From Chaetoderma sp. LZ-2023a (taxonomy: Eukaryota; Mollusca; Caudofoveata; Chaetodermatida; Chaetodermatidae), in assembly GCA_034401795.1 (NCBI GenBank), contig CM067370.1, positions 57,829,295 through 57,893,294 on the forward strand: a DNA stretch of 64,000 bases. Reading direction: 5' to 3'. Below the pieces are notes generated by a model. The model was not told the DNA's origin and did not search any database. It worked only from the letters and a program-made list of their open reading frames with translations. This document shows, piece after piece, positions 1 through 13,884 of this stretch. Both the position numbers and the translations under genes were made by a program. Within the stretch, counting starts at the first letter, position 1, and the number at the start of each line of letters is the position of its first letter.

Positions 1-510
1 TGTTATTAAAGGATACACAATATTTAGGCGCTCCAACGTAATAATTTCACTTCTGCGATGATGTTTTTGAGGTATACATTAAATATAGTCATAAGGCGGC
101 GAGATTTTTTTACCGGGAAATTGAGTTCATTTTTGTGGTATAATTTTTAGAAAATTTTTTCAGCAAAACTTTAATATAAGCCCACCCCCCTTTCTCAGAG
201 ATGTTGGTTTGGAAATTGAACACCTCTTGTCCTAATAGAAGCCTAGGCTTCAAGTAGGCGAAATACGGTAGCTTCTAAGAAAAGTATCATTGTCCTACAT
301 CTTGGTTGTGTCTCTGATAAGACTGTTTGGTCAGTTACAATCCATTCTCTGTGGATGATGTCATTTAGTAGCAACACAAAGCTGAAACAGAAAATTGTTC
401 ACTTGCCAGGCGTGTGTTAGCAACCACCTTAGTGTCAAGCAAGCAGTGGTCACTTAGAAATTAGTAGATATATAGAAAATACCGTTGGCTACGACAAGTT
501 GGTAGTTTTT
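1..510. other. Unassigned AT-rich sequence
   Basis: No open reading frame with recognisable similarity and no clear repeat boundary. It ends in a T-tract at 506-510, directly before the hairpin that opens the repeat element at 511. Confidence 0.5.
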
Positions 511-1762
511 ATCTCCCCCCCCCCCCAAGTCTGGAAGACGGGGGGGGGGGGGGGGATATAGCGAACAGCATGTCTGTCCGTCCGTCCGTCCCTGTCTTGT
601 CAACGCAACTCCTCCTAGAGGTCTCAATGGATTAACCTAAAATTTTGTCCACATCAGTATCATGTGCGGATGTGCATGTGCTTTTTTCGCGTCCGAAATA
701 TTCTTCATTACAGAGTTATCCACCTTTATATATCTTAAAGTCGATACATAAACTGCATTGCCAAACATTTTTTGTCAACGCAACTCCTAGAGGTCTCCAT
801 GGATTAACTTAAACTTTTGTCGACATTGTCAGTATCATGTGTAGATGTGCATGTGCTTTTTTCGCGACCAAAAAATTGTTCATTACCGAGTTATCCCCCT
901 TTAAATATCTAAAAGCTGATACATAAACTACATTGCCAAACATTTTTTGTCAACGCAACTCCTACAGTCTAGCTCCGATTCTTTTGAAAATTGATACGTG
1001 TTATCATTACCACGTGTAGGTGTGCATGTGCTATCCATGTACCTGTACGTCCATCTGTCTGTCCAAAATATATGTATGTTCGTCTGTCAGTCCATCTATC
1101 TTTGACAATCATTTCTTGTAAACGCAACTCCTAGAGATCTCAATGGATTAACTTTAAATTTCGTCGACATTATCAGTATCATGTGCAGATGTGCATGTGC
1201 TTTTTTCGCGGCTGACAAATTGTTCATTACAGAGTTATCCCCCTTTAAATATCTTAAAGCCGATACATAAACTGTATTGCCAACCATTTATTGTCAACGC
1301 AACTCCTCCTAGAGGTCTCAATGGATTAACTTAAAATTTTGTCGACATTATCTGTATCATGTGCAGATGTGCATGTGCTTTTTTCGCGAGCAAAAAAATT
1401 TTCATTACAGAGTTATCACCCTTTAAATATCTTAAAGTTGATACATATCATTTCTTGTCAACGCAACTCCTACAGTTTAGCTCAGATTGTTTTGAAAATT
1501 GGTATGTGTTATCATTACCACCCGAAGGTGTGCATGTGCTATCTGTATACCTGTACATCCATCCGTCTGTACAAAATGTATGTATACCCGTCTGTCAGTC
1601 CATCCATCTCTGACAATCATTTCTTGTCAACACAACTCCTAGAGGTCTCAATGGATTAACTTTAAATTTTGTCCACATTATCAGTATCATGTGCAGATGT
1701 GCATGTGCTTTTTTTCATGGCCAAAAAATTATTCATTACAGAGTTATCACCCTTTAAATATC

Positions 1763-3879
1763 TTAAAGATGTTGTGAGGAATAGATACCCGATCGCTCTA
1801 ATTAACTTGGCAATCATAATACAGATTCTCCTTTACTAGAAGAACAAAATGCTTTTAAAATTTTTGTAATCGCCCCAGCCAAAGCTAAGATAAGCATATA
1901 GCAACCACCTTGACAACCAAACGTTTTTAGCCATCGCGCTAGAGTTGTGACGTCACACCGGGATGACACCAATTCCTATTAGTCTAGATTATTATCTCGG
2001 GGAGCATAGCTAGGCTCTCTACTGCTGCACGTATTAGGCACCTATGCACCTATTCTTTGACAATTCATTGTTCACACAGGGACACTACATTGTTCGAGAT
2101 GCACAAAGGTTCAATAATATCGAAGTTGATGATATTTTGTTGATTAAATTTAAAGGACAGACCTTATGGTCACGGTGCCTGACATCACAATTCTAATGTA
2201 TAGGCCTGTTAGAGGTGGCAGTAACATCTGATTTCGTGTATGTGAATTAGGCTATATTTAGTCAAACCCACCCACACACTTCTTGGAATACAATTCTACA
2301 AATGCATATATATCTTATCTTTCTGGATTGACTGCAGAGATTTTCCATAGATGATAGGCATGCATGTACACAACTTTTTAAATGATAGTTAAGTAGGCCT
2401 ACACCGCCCGGTGCACGTACGATCGCAATTTACCGTTGTGTAGGCTTATGAATAAATTTATGATTGCAATATAGCAGTTACTCCAGTTATGAGTTTAAAA
2501 TTAACTAAACTGTCGGGTAAATGTAAATCTAATCTAAACTAATCTATTTGTGTATAGTCTACATTGACATATTATTGACAGTACACGGTTTGTTTACAAT
2601 TTAGGCAGCAGTCGAGGTGCATAGCGAGGCTTTCACTGCCTTCTGCACGCTTATAGTACAACTTAAATAACATATACTGTTGAATATTTTGAACATAATT
2701 GGGTTGGATTTCAACCCAAATTGTGTTCAAAATATTCAACATAACGTTTCTTGTATCATGTTCATATGGTTCTAACTAACATGCATATTTGTGTTTTTGC
2801 TTTGGAAGCATTTAAACTTATTTATGAGTTGCACTGTAAGTAAAGATGATACGCTAGAGACCTCTGAACATCTGTCAGTTCACCTACCTATTTAAAATTT
2901 GTTCATCCGCTACAGTTTTGCTTTTTCATAACATTGAAATATGAGTGTATGCTACTTCCATTTAAAAACTTGAAGAAGTTGGTTTGAAAATGATATAGTT
3001 CATATGGTTGTCACAGGCGTGACGCCCCCCCCCCCCCCCCCCCCCCACCCCACCAGCACCAACCACACACACACCAACGTAACTGTTGACCCGTACATGC
3101 CTCTACATTATTATTATACAAACACATTGCCAAACGCTTATAGGTAAACAATTACATTCTATTCAGTAATCACAGGAAATTTCACACACTGACACACTTA
3201 TTGTACATTCGTAATCTTCAGAAAAAGTTGTAACTTCATTCTGTAGCCTATGCATTTGGATATGAATAATAGTACAATTATAGCCATCGTCAACCTCTCT
3301 CACCCCCCTCGATCATCACACTCACATCCATCCATCCCAGATATTACATAGTACACCCAGTCCTTTCAAGAATGGTAATGGATCCGCAATTAGGCGTACT
3401 AGACTACAGACTATTTGTCACATGCATTGAAATATTGCTGATTTTCAGCATTGCCCATGATTAATGGAGTTATAGGCCTATTATTATGCGAATATAGCTA
3501 TCCATGAGACCATTAAAAATGAGTAAATATCATAATAGATTTTTTTAAATCATGATTTTTTATTTCTTGAAGACTTAGCTTCAACCTGACATAATTTATG
3601 TTATGGTAGGTGACGTCTATCCTGTTAAACGCACGTTTTAAAATATGTTACCATTGTACTACAGACAGAAATATTGACCCAGCTCACAGCGCCGTTCCCG
3701 GTGTGACGTCACAGCGAGTGGCGATGTGATTCAGATTGACGCGTCATTTAATCTCGTTATTTGGGCTGCCTAACATATTTTTCTCACCCCAAAGTGACGG
3801 TATTGTGTTTAAATAGTGTAGTAGACCATAAAATTAATTGAAACTCGTTATCGACCGCAAGTCCTCACAAGACCTTTAA
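1763..3879. mobile_element. TTAA-flanked TIR element, non-autonomous (piggyBac-like?)
   Basis: The element (1767-3875) sits in a unit of the surrounding tandem array whose uninterrupted copies read CTTAAAGCC. TTAA lies on both sides (1763-1766, 3876-3879). The ends are inverted: left AGATGTTGTGAGGA, right end read in reverse AGGTCTTGTGAGGA (12 of 14 match). About 2.1 kb with no convincing transposase. TTAA duplication suggests the piggyBac superfamily, but a 6-bp TTAAAG duplication fits equally well. It carries a C-tract near 3024-3046 and an internal hairpin at 2680-2740. Confidence 0.65.
2680..2740. repeat. Foldback hairpin, ~28-bp arms
   Basis: Near-perfect inverted repeat: the left arm starts GTTGAATATTTTGAAC and the right arm ends GTTCAAAATATTCAAC, around a loop of about 5 bases. 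Its outer arm word GAATATTTTGAA recurs in the longer hairpin at 40184-40267. Confidence 0.7.
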
Positions 3880-4609
3880 AGCCGATACATAAACTGCATT
3901 GCCAGTCATTTGTCAACGCAACTCCTACAGTTTAGCTGCGATTCTTTTGAAACTTGGTAAGTGTTATCATTACGACATGAATATGTGCATGTGCTATCCG
4001 TATACTTGTGCATCCATCCATTTGTCCAAAGTGTATGTTCGTCTGTCGGTCCATCCTTGTCAATGCAACTCCTACAGTTTAGTTACAATTCTTTTGAAAC
4101 ATGGTAAATCTAGTCATTACCATCCGAAGATGTGTGTGTGCTTTTTTTTACTGCCAGAAAATTATTCATTACAACGTTATCTCCCTTTAAACACCTTTAA
4201 ACCGATACATAAACTGCAGTCCCAATCATTTCTTGTCAACACAACTACAATTTAGCGGTGATTCTATTGAAACTTAGTAAGGATTCTCATTACCACTTGA
4301 AGATGTGCATGTGCGATCCGTATGCCTGTACATCCATGCGTCTGTATAGAATGTATGTGTGTCAGTCTGTCGGTCCGTCCATCTCTGGCAATCATTTCAA
4401 GATGTCAATACAACTACAGTTTAGATACGATGTATGTTTGTCTGAAATTTTTGGGTCCGAGGAGATATGCCGTCTTCTGATGGCTCTTGTTTAAAGAGGT
4501 TGTTATCTGTCTTAGAAAAGCATCACTTTTGGCATCAAAAGAAAGATTGTCTCAAGTAGGAGCCTGTTCACCGGTATGATCTCTGCAAAATTTGCAACGT
4601 GCAACAGCA

Positions 4610-4796
<187 letters not shown>

Positions 4797-5107
4797 ATGT
4801 TTTGTTGAGCCACGTTTTGGTTTAGTGAAGCATGTTTGGAAGTGACTCCCTAAAATAAAATAAAATTAAGCAAGAGTTTTTTACCTTTGCGAGTTGATAC
4901 AATGTCACACTCCATAATACATTACACCTGAGATGTCATTTATAAACAAAGACAAAAGATGCTGGGCAGGAAAGTGCTTTTTTGAAACATGTTTGTCTCG
5001 AATTAACAAAGTCCCTTTTTGGAGCGTTTTAGGCACTTTTCTGCCTCTCCTTTTAAACAGAATGCCGGTTTCACTATTTTTATGCCCCCATATACATATA
5101 TTAGGGG

Positions 5108-5976
5108 CAGGGCTCGAATTTAACCACTGATACAGTGATCAGTAGGCATTTTTGGTGTCCGGATCAGTGCCGGATTATGACGGTATAATGACAACTGATC
5201 GGATCAGTACATTTTCTGTCTCATAAAATTGTAGTTTTATTTCCACTAGAGTTAAATTGATTGAGCGGAGATGATTCGCGCGATTATCTGAATCTGGTGT
5301 TTAAAACCTTGCTAAGTCACAAAATCGGTCAAATAAATATTGAATTTTCACAAAAAATGTAAAATAAACGAGTCAAAACTCCAGACCTACAGTAGCGTAC
5401 TCGGTCACCATTATAATAAATAGTAATTTCCCAGTTCCGAGTCCAAAATGCAGTCCATTGGCTTTGTCGGGTACTCGCCGAAAAATGTTGAATCACAGCT
5501 TTGAAGGGGATTTCCCCGAGAAAGCTTTATCCGCCATGACAAATTTGCCGATGCATTGCGCCAGATTTTGGACATCCCTGTCTCTAGAATTATATATTTG
5601 ACAACTAAACTACGAAACTAGAATATTTCAAGATGACTTCCTAAATAATACGCTCGATATTAGTGATTTCGTGACTGAAATCTCATCGAAGCAACGAAAA
5701 AGTAAACAAAAATGGCCGGTGTATATAGGTAGTTGCTGGAAGACGCGAATTGAGAACTGGTGTATCATTTCCGCGATTTCTCAAATCGGTGGCTTTTAAC
5801 CGTTAATACTGCTAAATGTTTATTTATCGATGGCGATGCAAACCGATTTACGCAAATTTGTCAAATATATGCAGCAAAAATGCTGTCATACTATGGTTAC
5901 CGTATGGATCAGTGGAACATTTTTCTGATGTACAAATCCGTATGGATCACCATGAAAAAGTTAATTTCTAGCCCTG
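5108..5976. mobile_element. hAT-like MITE, ~870 bp
   Basis: Ends are inverted: left CAGGGCTCGAATTTAAC, right end reversed CAGGGCTAGAAATTAAC (15 of 17). Flanks begin TTAGGG on both sides (5101-5106 and 5977-5982), consistent with a decayed 8-bp duplication. CAGGGCT-type termini and 8-bp duplications are typical of hAT elements. No transposase is seen. The interior repeats GGATCAGT near both ends. It is inserted next to a C/G-paired stem (GCCCC...GGGGC, about 5083-5109) that looks like the left hairpin of another hairpin-bounded repeat. Confidence 0.6.
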
Positions 5977-6958
5977 TTAGGGTGGTTGGTTAAGAGAACA
6001 TTTGCTTTATGCCGCTGCGTGTGTCTCCAGTCTCCGGGCTTTCATTTCTGTACAATAAATCAAGTTCTACAATCTTGAGATATTATCAACAGACTTGGTT
6101 TGTCGTGTCTCCTTGTGGTCCCAAAGAACCCTACTGATTTTAGTGTCAAAAGGTCAAGTATAGCATGTATAACATATGTGATTTGGGAACTAGTTTCTAA
6201 TATAGCACCTGATTGGACAGGCCTTTGAAACGGAACCTGATTGGACAGGCCTCCGAAACGGAATCTGTGTAACAGCCTAATTAGCCCGCCATTTGTAAGA
6301 ATTTACCATCGGCTCGCCGTTTCCAAGATATGTTGAGTAATATTTTTAGCGGTTGCTCTCAGAATGTTCTAACTCTAGTTTCGTCATCCTATAAGATAGT
6401 TTTCATGTTACGAACATCTTTATTCAGCCGGTATACGTCACTGTAAATTTGACAATGTATCTGTCTCTGTGATAGCCTAGAGAGAGTTATACCAATTGCT
6501 AATTGTCTAGGAATCTCATAGACGACGGACGGAAATTGCGCAATTTAGCAGATTACAATTATGATGTTAAAAATGATTTCTATGCCAATAATTTAGAATT
6601 ATGTGCAAAATCTAATGTTTTAAAACAGTTTAAGCACTACATCCTCTAAAGATTACATTGGATATTATCGCTACAGATTTATGTCTACCGCTAAAAAATG
6701 TTCTAATTTAGTGATATTGCAAATCATTTTTCATGAAAACTATGTCAATATTTATCCACCAAATAAACCGGATATCCGGTTAAAACCGGTTTCATGGTTA
6801 ACACAATCACCTGTTTTGTTTTTTCCAAAACCGCACAGCCCTATCTTATTGGTCATAAGAACCCTAAAGGGCTATACCTGAGAGGTTTAAATTTAATATA
6901 TGGAACCATGTCCATAAAACGCTTTCAGTGGGTCAATACTCTCATTTTAACATCAATT

Positions 6959-6960
<2 letters not shown>
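5977..6960. other. Non-coding, no recognised gene
   Basis: AT-rich sequence with no recognisable coding exon. It holds a local direct duplication near 6210-6265 (two copies of CCTGATTGGACAGGCCT followed by GAAACGGAA). It presumably lies in an upstream intron of the ERK gene or 5' of it. Confidence 0.5.
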
Positions 6961-8148
<1,188 letters not shown>

Positions 8149-8220
8149 TTGATGTCTGGTCAGTGGGCTGTATCCTGGCAGAAATGCTCTCAAATAGACC
8201 GCTGTTCCCAGGAAAACATT
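8149..8220 (+). CDS. ERK-type MAP kinase, exon encoding subdomain IX
   Basis: Internal exon of an extracellular-signal-regulated kinase, the terminal Ser/Thr kinase of the Ras-Raf-MEK cascade. It translates to [13 protein letters not shown] followed by [10 protein letters not shown], which is kinase subdomain IX (the helix F Asp-Val-Trp-Ser motif) and closely matches animal ERK1/2. Acceptor AG at 8147-8148, donor GT at 8221. The exon starts with two bases completing an Ile codon and ends with one base of a Tyr codon finished by the next exon, so phases match. The exons for the ATP site, catalytic loop and TEY activation loop are not seen upstream and probably lie outside the window. Identity is secure; ERK1 versus ERK2 cannot be separated in an invertebrate. 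Confidence 0.95.
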
Positions 8221-8397
8221 GTATCCTTTAATAAATGATTGTAATAATAACCAGCTATAAATTAATTGCTAGTGCAACTTCATTTCTTTTTGATTCATTG
8301 TCAGTAGTTACTATTAAACATTAAACTGTAAGGTCATTGTCTGATGTGCCTTCATGACTCAGGCTATCAGTGCCATCTGTCATTCTGTTCTTTTTTT

Positions 8398-9030
8398 CCG
8401 CAGCATATCTTCGGAATGCAAGATGGTAGAATCACCAAATTTGGCACATCCATTCATATTATGGCTGTCGAGAATACTTTGAGTTTCATTTTAAAAGATC
8501 AAATATTTAGGTCACAGTATCACTAGGTTCATATCGAAATACACATTTTTTTTACCATAGCTGAGGAATACAAAAAGAGAATAACTAAATATGGGAAATT
8601 CATTCATATTGTGGCTGGCTAAAAATACATTCAAATGGTCACAAGGTCGCTAAATTCATACTGAAATACTGATTTTTCTTGCCATAACTTGGGAATGCAA
8701 GAGTGTAGCATTCATATCGGGTTGGGCTAAAAGTACTTTGTTTCAAGTCAAATGGTAAAATATCTAGGTTAATAAATGCATGTCTGAATGGACAATGTTG
8801 GTCATACCTTGGCATTCTTGGGAATGCAAGGCAATAGATACACCATATTTGAGACATCATTCATATTTTGCTGGACTAGAAGTACTTTGATTTTCTGGTC
8901 AATTGGTTCATTAACTACTGTAGTTCATGATGTGACTTAAGAGGCTACTGAAATATGCATGTTTTTGCCATAACTGTGAAATGCAAGAAGCTAAGATCAC
9001 GGAATTTGGCATGTCCATTCATGTTATGGG
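8398..9030 (+). repeat. Degenerate tandem units (~120-160 bp)
   Basis: At least five divergent units, near 8398, 8559, 8682, 8810 and 8970, share CCATAACTNNGGAATGCAAG followed by a variant of ATTTGGCACATCCATTCATATTATGG. They run directly into the AGCTCACC-family sequence that follows, so they may be its 5' core. Confidence 0.5.
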
Positions 9031-9039
9031 TGGGTAAGT

Positions 9040-10630
9040 TTTATGTTTACGGTAGCACATCGCTTTGGCTTATATTTCAGGCATGGTTAGACCGAAACTA
9101 AACTTTTATACATGATTGCCTGTGACACTGCGGTCACAAAAACGGATCGGGCCAAAATTTGGCAGATATAATTAGGGACTAACGGCCATTAAAGTTTGTT
9201 CAAGGGAAGTTGATCCATCAAAAAACATGGCCACCATGGGCCAATCAAAATGTAGTAGCGTGTTTGGCGGCCATATTTGATTTTTTAATTTGATGGATTT
9301 TGAGGCCAAAATTGGTTTTATATATGTTTTTGGGTATTCTGATTTCAAATTTGCCATTTTTGAAACTGTCCCATGAATGGTTTGTTGGCCATCTTGGATC
9401 ATTTTCTCGCCATAAGCTCCCATACTAAAGCAATGGGAAATTTAAAATGTCTTATCGAGAACCACTGGGCCAATTTCACGTATCTGTGGCAGGAATCATC
9501 CTTACGGCATAGGGATCCATGTTTGTTCAAAGGAAGCTGATTGGCCAATATGGCCAGTGGTCATCTTGGATTTTGGCCTATTATTAGAAATGTCTTTAAA
9601 AATCTTCTTTTCCGAAACCATTTCAGCGATCGGTTCAAGAGTCTTGAAATATGATCTAGTACAAGAGCTGAACCAAGTTTGTTCAAGGGAACTTGATTGG
9701 CCCAATCATTCGGTGGCCATCTTGCGAAAGCGACTTCCCCAGAACCGCTGAACGAATTCGGCCCAAATTTTGGAGACATCATTAGAGCCTAAGGACCATT
9801 TAAGTTTGTTCAAGTGAAGTTGATGGGTAAAAAACATGGCTGCCCTGGACCAATCAAAATGTAGCACCTTTGGCTGCGATTTGGGAGTTTTGTTGTTTGA
9901 TGGATTTTCAAGCTGAAATTGGTTTTATATATAGGTCTTTAAGTATGATGATTTCAAAATTACCGCTTTCGAAACTGTCGGATAAACGGTTTGTCGGCCA
10001 TCTTGGATCGTTCTCCGGCAAAAGCTCCCATACTAAAGCAATGGGAAATTTAAAATGTCTACTCGAGTACCAGTGGACTGATTTCAAGTATATTTGGCAG
10101 GAAGCATTCATAGGGCATAGTGATCCATGTTTGTTCAAACAAAGCCGATCGTCCATCTTGGATTTTGAGCGATTTTTATAAATCTCAGAAATGTTTTGGG
10201 GGATTGATTTCAAACTCATGAAATATTAGTTTGGGTTAGAGCTGAATCAAGTTTGCTCAATGGAACTTGATTGGCCAAATGGTCCAGCAGCCATCTTCGA
10301 TGACTTAGTTTTTGCAAAACGGATTGGGACAAAATTTGGGAGATATGATTAGGGACTAAAGGTCGTTGGAGTTTGTTCCATGGAGATATGTCAAAACACC
10401 ATGCCCGCCATGAATAAATCAAAATTTACCCTTTTTGGTGGACATCTAGTATTTTCTGCAAATTTCCGAGAAAATCATAAAAAGACAACCTATTAATCAC
10501 TAGGCCAATTTTAGTCAAACTTGGCTAAACCTTCTTTTGATTAGTAAATCTTTCCAGTGTTCATCTCATTTTGTTCGTTTGTGCCAGTGGCCAATAATTG
10601 CAGGTGAGCGATACAGCCCCCTTGGGCCTC
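9040..10630 (+). repeat. AGCTCACC-family dispersed repeat, 5'-truncated copy
   Basis: Family text includes GGCCATCTTGGATTTT, TTTGTTCAAGGGAAGTTGATTGG and a 3' end reading CAGGTGAGCGATACAG...TTGGGCCTCTTG followed by TTT. Internal segments repeat at roughly 600-bp spacing (blocks starting near 9157, 9764 and 10336). No canonical AGCTCACC start is visible. The ORFs on both strands here are disrupted and unlike any protein I know. Confidence 0.65.
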
Positions 10631-11456
10631 TTGTTTAGATAATATTTGATATCTAGCTTCTGAACCAGAAGAAAGCCTAATGTTTTGGGGTTGTTAACCA
10701 TTACTAAAGACGACATTTGTTTACTCAAGGAATTCAAGTTCAACCAAAGGTTTCTCGCAATAATTCAAGTTTAAGGAAACAAAGCTTGATTAGATTTGCT
10801 TCCACATGGTCAGAGGAAAAAGTATCTTTTTTAGCTCACCTGGTCTGGAATGCCAATGGGCTTATGTAATGGCGGCCATCCATTGGTCTGTCATCTTTTC
10901 CTTTAAACAACTTCTCAGGAACCATTTTGACGATTTCAACCAAATTTCAAGAATATTCAAAGGAAACTGATTGGTTGATTTGGCCGGTGGCCACCTTTGC
11001 TTCTGATGTATTTTCAGAAACGCATTTAAACATACTCTCTGAAGCAGTATAGCTTATTGATTTGAACTTCAAGAACCTTCATCTAAGCCAAGAGTTAACT
11101 CATGATTGTTCGATTTGTCTGATAGTAATCTTAGATACCCCAGTTTTTGCAGACAACATTTCGGAACCGTTGATGGGATTGTGCCAAAATTTTGGAAATA
11201 TAATTAGGGACAAAAGGCCATTGAACTTTGTTTAAGGGAGGGAACTTAATTCATAGTGAAAGATGGCCGCCATTGGCCATTCAGAATTCAGCATCTTTTA
11301 ATTGATGTATTTTGCTAGCAAAATGGCATTATATATATATATTTTGATGGTTGCAGAATATAAATTTAAGACGTTCAAATCAGATTAATTGATCAGCTTG
11401 TTCAAACGAAGCAGATTGGTCATTGGTCAGTGACCATCTTGATTTTGCACAATATT

Positions 11457-12766
11457 TAGCTCACCTGGCCCTAAGGGCCATATAGTGAGCTTAAATGCCA
11501 TGTCCGTTGCCTGGCCACCGTCCGTCGGTCAAATCGCATCTCTTCCTTAATGGGTTGACTGATTTTAACCAAATTTAACGGGAAGGATCCTACAGTGGTA
11601 GGTTCCAGAAATCTATTCAGAACTTTGATTAGTCAAATTTTTTGATTTTATGAAAAATGTACCTGAAATTGTCAAATTGCATCTTTGCCTTAGCCGCTTG
11701 ATGGATTTGAACCGAATTGGGCTGGAAGTATTCTATAGTGGTAGGATCCATATCTTGTATTCAAAATTTTGATTGGTTTATTTTTGGTTGAAAATATTAG
11801 ATTTTATGAAAAATGTACAAGAACTTGTCAAAATGCTTTTCCTCTTTAACCCTTTGATGCATTTCAACCAAATTTGGTTGAAAGGACTATGATGTTGATC
11901 CAATTGGTCAACTTTTCTAGTGGCCATCTTGGATTTTCTTTAAATTTTCTGGAACACTAACCCGTAGCACTGGTGTCAAATATTTTAAATTTTCAAATTA
12001 AATTAAAAGATGAACTGGTGTTCATTTTTCAATAAATTTGGTGGGAGATGGTGCTGTCATAGACAGCAACATCTTCCACCAAAATTGTTGAAAAATGTAG
12101 CACAGTTTCTTTGCTATTGACACAATAAAAGATAGAATATTGACATCAGAGTGGTGTGGGTTAAACAGGCTCCTCCTTAATTAATGGCCTAACTTCAGCG
12201 AAGCGTGTGTGAAATGATGCTGTGAATTTGGATTCAACATATCAAACAAGAACTTTGATTGATTTAACTTTTTCGTGCCCATCCTATTGGGGTAGGCTAT
12301 TTTATCCAAATTTGGCTGCAAGAATTTTAGGGTGGTAGGGTCCAGAACATTTATTCAGAATTTTGATTGGTCGTTTTCTCTGGCGGATATCTTGGATTTT
12401 CTGAAAATTTTCGGGAGACATTTCAAGCAATCAATGTCACGATTTCAACGAAAATTAGATGGATCCATCCTATTGCAGCAGGCTTTAACATATCAATCAA
12501 GAATTTTGATTGGTCAAATTTGGGCAGTCATGTTAAATTTTCGATGAGCGTCAGAGTTGGTTCTGGATGATATCTTTGAAATGCCAGCCACTGGTGGCCA
12601 TCTTGAAAATTGGTTTCCGGACGATAACTCCACTACGATTTGTCGGATTGGCTTGAAACTTCATTCTAATTTTGTGTTTTGTGTCTTTCTAAATTTAAAG
12701 GATTATGTATGTTTAAATTCAAATGCTAATGGTCCAGGTGAGCGTCACAGGCCCCTGGGCCTCTTG
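11457..12766 (+). mobile_element. AGCTCACC-family repeat nested in another copy
   Basis: A full-length copy. The left end TAGCTCACCTGGCCC-TAA-GGGCC can fold (GGCCC/GGGCC; AGCTCAC/GTGAGCT). The right end has CCAGGTGAGCGTCACAG, a GGCCCCTGGGCC stem, then TCTTG and TT. The core has degenerate units built on AATTTGGCTGNAAG and TTTGATTGGTC. It includes a hairpin at 12023-12098. No transposase. Mobility is shown by its insertion in a related copy. Confidence 0.7.
12023..12098. repeat. Foldback hairpin, ~35-bp arms
   Basis: The left arm starts CATTTTTCAATAAATTTGG and the right arm ends CCAAAATTGTTGAAAAATG, with pairing central words GTGCTGTC/GACAGCAAC. It resembles the layout of the hairpin at 40184-40267, with a different arm sequence. 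Confidence 0.65.
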
Positions 12767-13884
12767 TTAGAAACAGTGTTAAAGATGTTCTGTAAAACTT
12801 AAGAAAGGCTACATAGAGCAATAGCTGAAGAAAATTTGTTCTAAAGAACTTGATTGAACAATTTGTCTGGTGACCATCTTGGATGACATAGTTCTTGCAA
12901 AAACAACTCCAGAACTGTTGAACGGATTATGCCAATATTTTGAAAATATCATTAGGCACTAAATGGCATTTAGGTTTCTTGAAGATGGGGTCTTTCATGA
13001 AAAAACATGGCCACCATCGACCGTCTGTTAGTTGGTTCATTTTTGGCAGAGAAGATGGCAATATATCGGTTCTGGTGGCCGTTAAATGCCAATTTGAGAC
13101 ATGCAAATCAGATTGATAGATCAGCCTGATCAAAGGAATGCAAATTTCATCTGGTGAAAGATCTGAACCAAATTTGTTCAAGAGAAACTGATTGGTCAAT
13201 TTGCCTAGAGGCCATCATGGATGACCTTGTTTTCATGAACAACAACATCTTATCCCTACCCTAGAAGTGATAAAAGGATTGGACCAACATTGACAAATGT
13301 TATAAGTGTCTAATGCCCATTTACATAGAAACCCAACGGACATAAATATGTAAATAAAGAACCATGGCCATCATCAACCAGTCAGGATTGAGCTATTATT
13401 AGTTGATGAATTTTGACAAGGAAAATGTGAATACACAGGCTTTGTGCCTTGCTGGTTAAGAATTTAATACTTTTATTAGTTTTCATTCTGATTGAGTGAT
13501 ACAGTTACAATGTAGTTGCAATCATAAATTTTTGGTTGCTGGCAATTTAAGCATTTTGTCCAAACCTTCACATTTGGAACTTAGAAAATGGTCATGTTTC
13601 ATACAGAAATGTTTGTATTTCCAGCCAAAATTTGCATAGGTTTCCTGGTCTTTCAAATACTGATGTTGTCCACGAGTTATACAGGCCCTGTGGTCCTCTT
13701 GTTTAATTTAAAAGGTCAATGTCACTTAGTAAATGTATTAAAAAAATGTTCACACTAATTTTTGTCCTGCAGCATTTCAATAATGGTCGTGAGTGCGGGT
13801 GGGGTGGGTGGTCTGTGTTACAGTAAACATTGTTATTTATTGCATGTGTTGTGCTACCTTTGAAGCCTTAGCGCATTGTTCTAG

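Larger units (their letters stand above)
511..4489 (+). mobile_element. Hairpin-bounded element with ~170-bp tandem core (family 1)
   Basis: The left end is a C-tract (515-526) and a G-tract (540-555) that can pair as a hairpin, followed by repeated TGTC/CGTC words. The core is a degenerate tandem array whose units start near 599, 775, 949, 1118, 1293, 1457 and 1626, then 3909, 4058 and 4233 (spacing mostly 164-176). Each unit carries variants of GTCAACGCAACTCCTA, CATGTGCAGATGTGCATGTGC and CTTAAAGCCGATACATAAAC. The right end is a small hairpin (GCCGTC/GATGGC, 4469-4484) followed by TCTTG and a T-tract. The core is interrupted by the TTAA-flanked element at 1767-3875. No coding capacity is seen. 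I infer a non-autonomous Helitron/Helentron-like element with a tandem core, the type called pearl elements in bivalves; the class is not proven. Confidence 0.6.
10832..13701 (+). mobile_element. AGCTCACC-family repeat, host copy of a nested pair
   Basis: Starts in a T-tract with TTAGCTCACCTGG and ends with ACAGGCCCTGTGGTCCTCTTG followed by TTTAA. It is split at 11456/12767 by a second member of the same family. With that copy removed the sequence reads ...CAATATT + TTAGAAAC..., which matches uninterrupted family members (for example ATTTTTAGAAAC near 16110 and 47977). No coding capacity. Confidence 0.65.
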
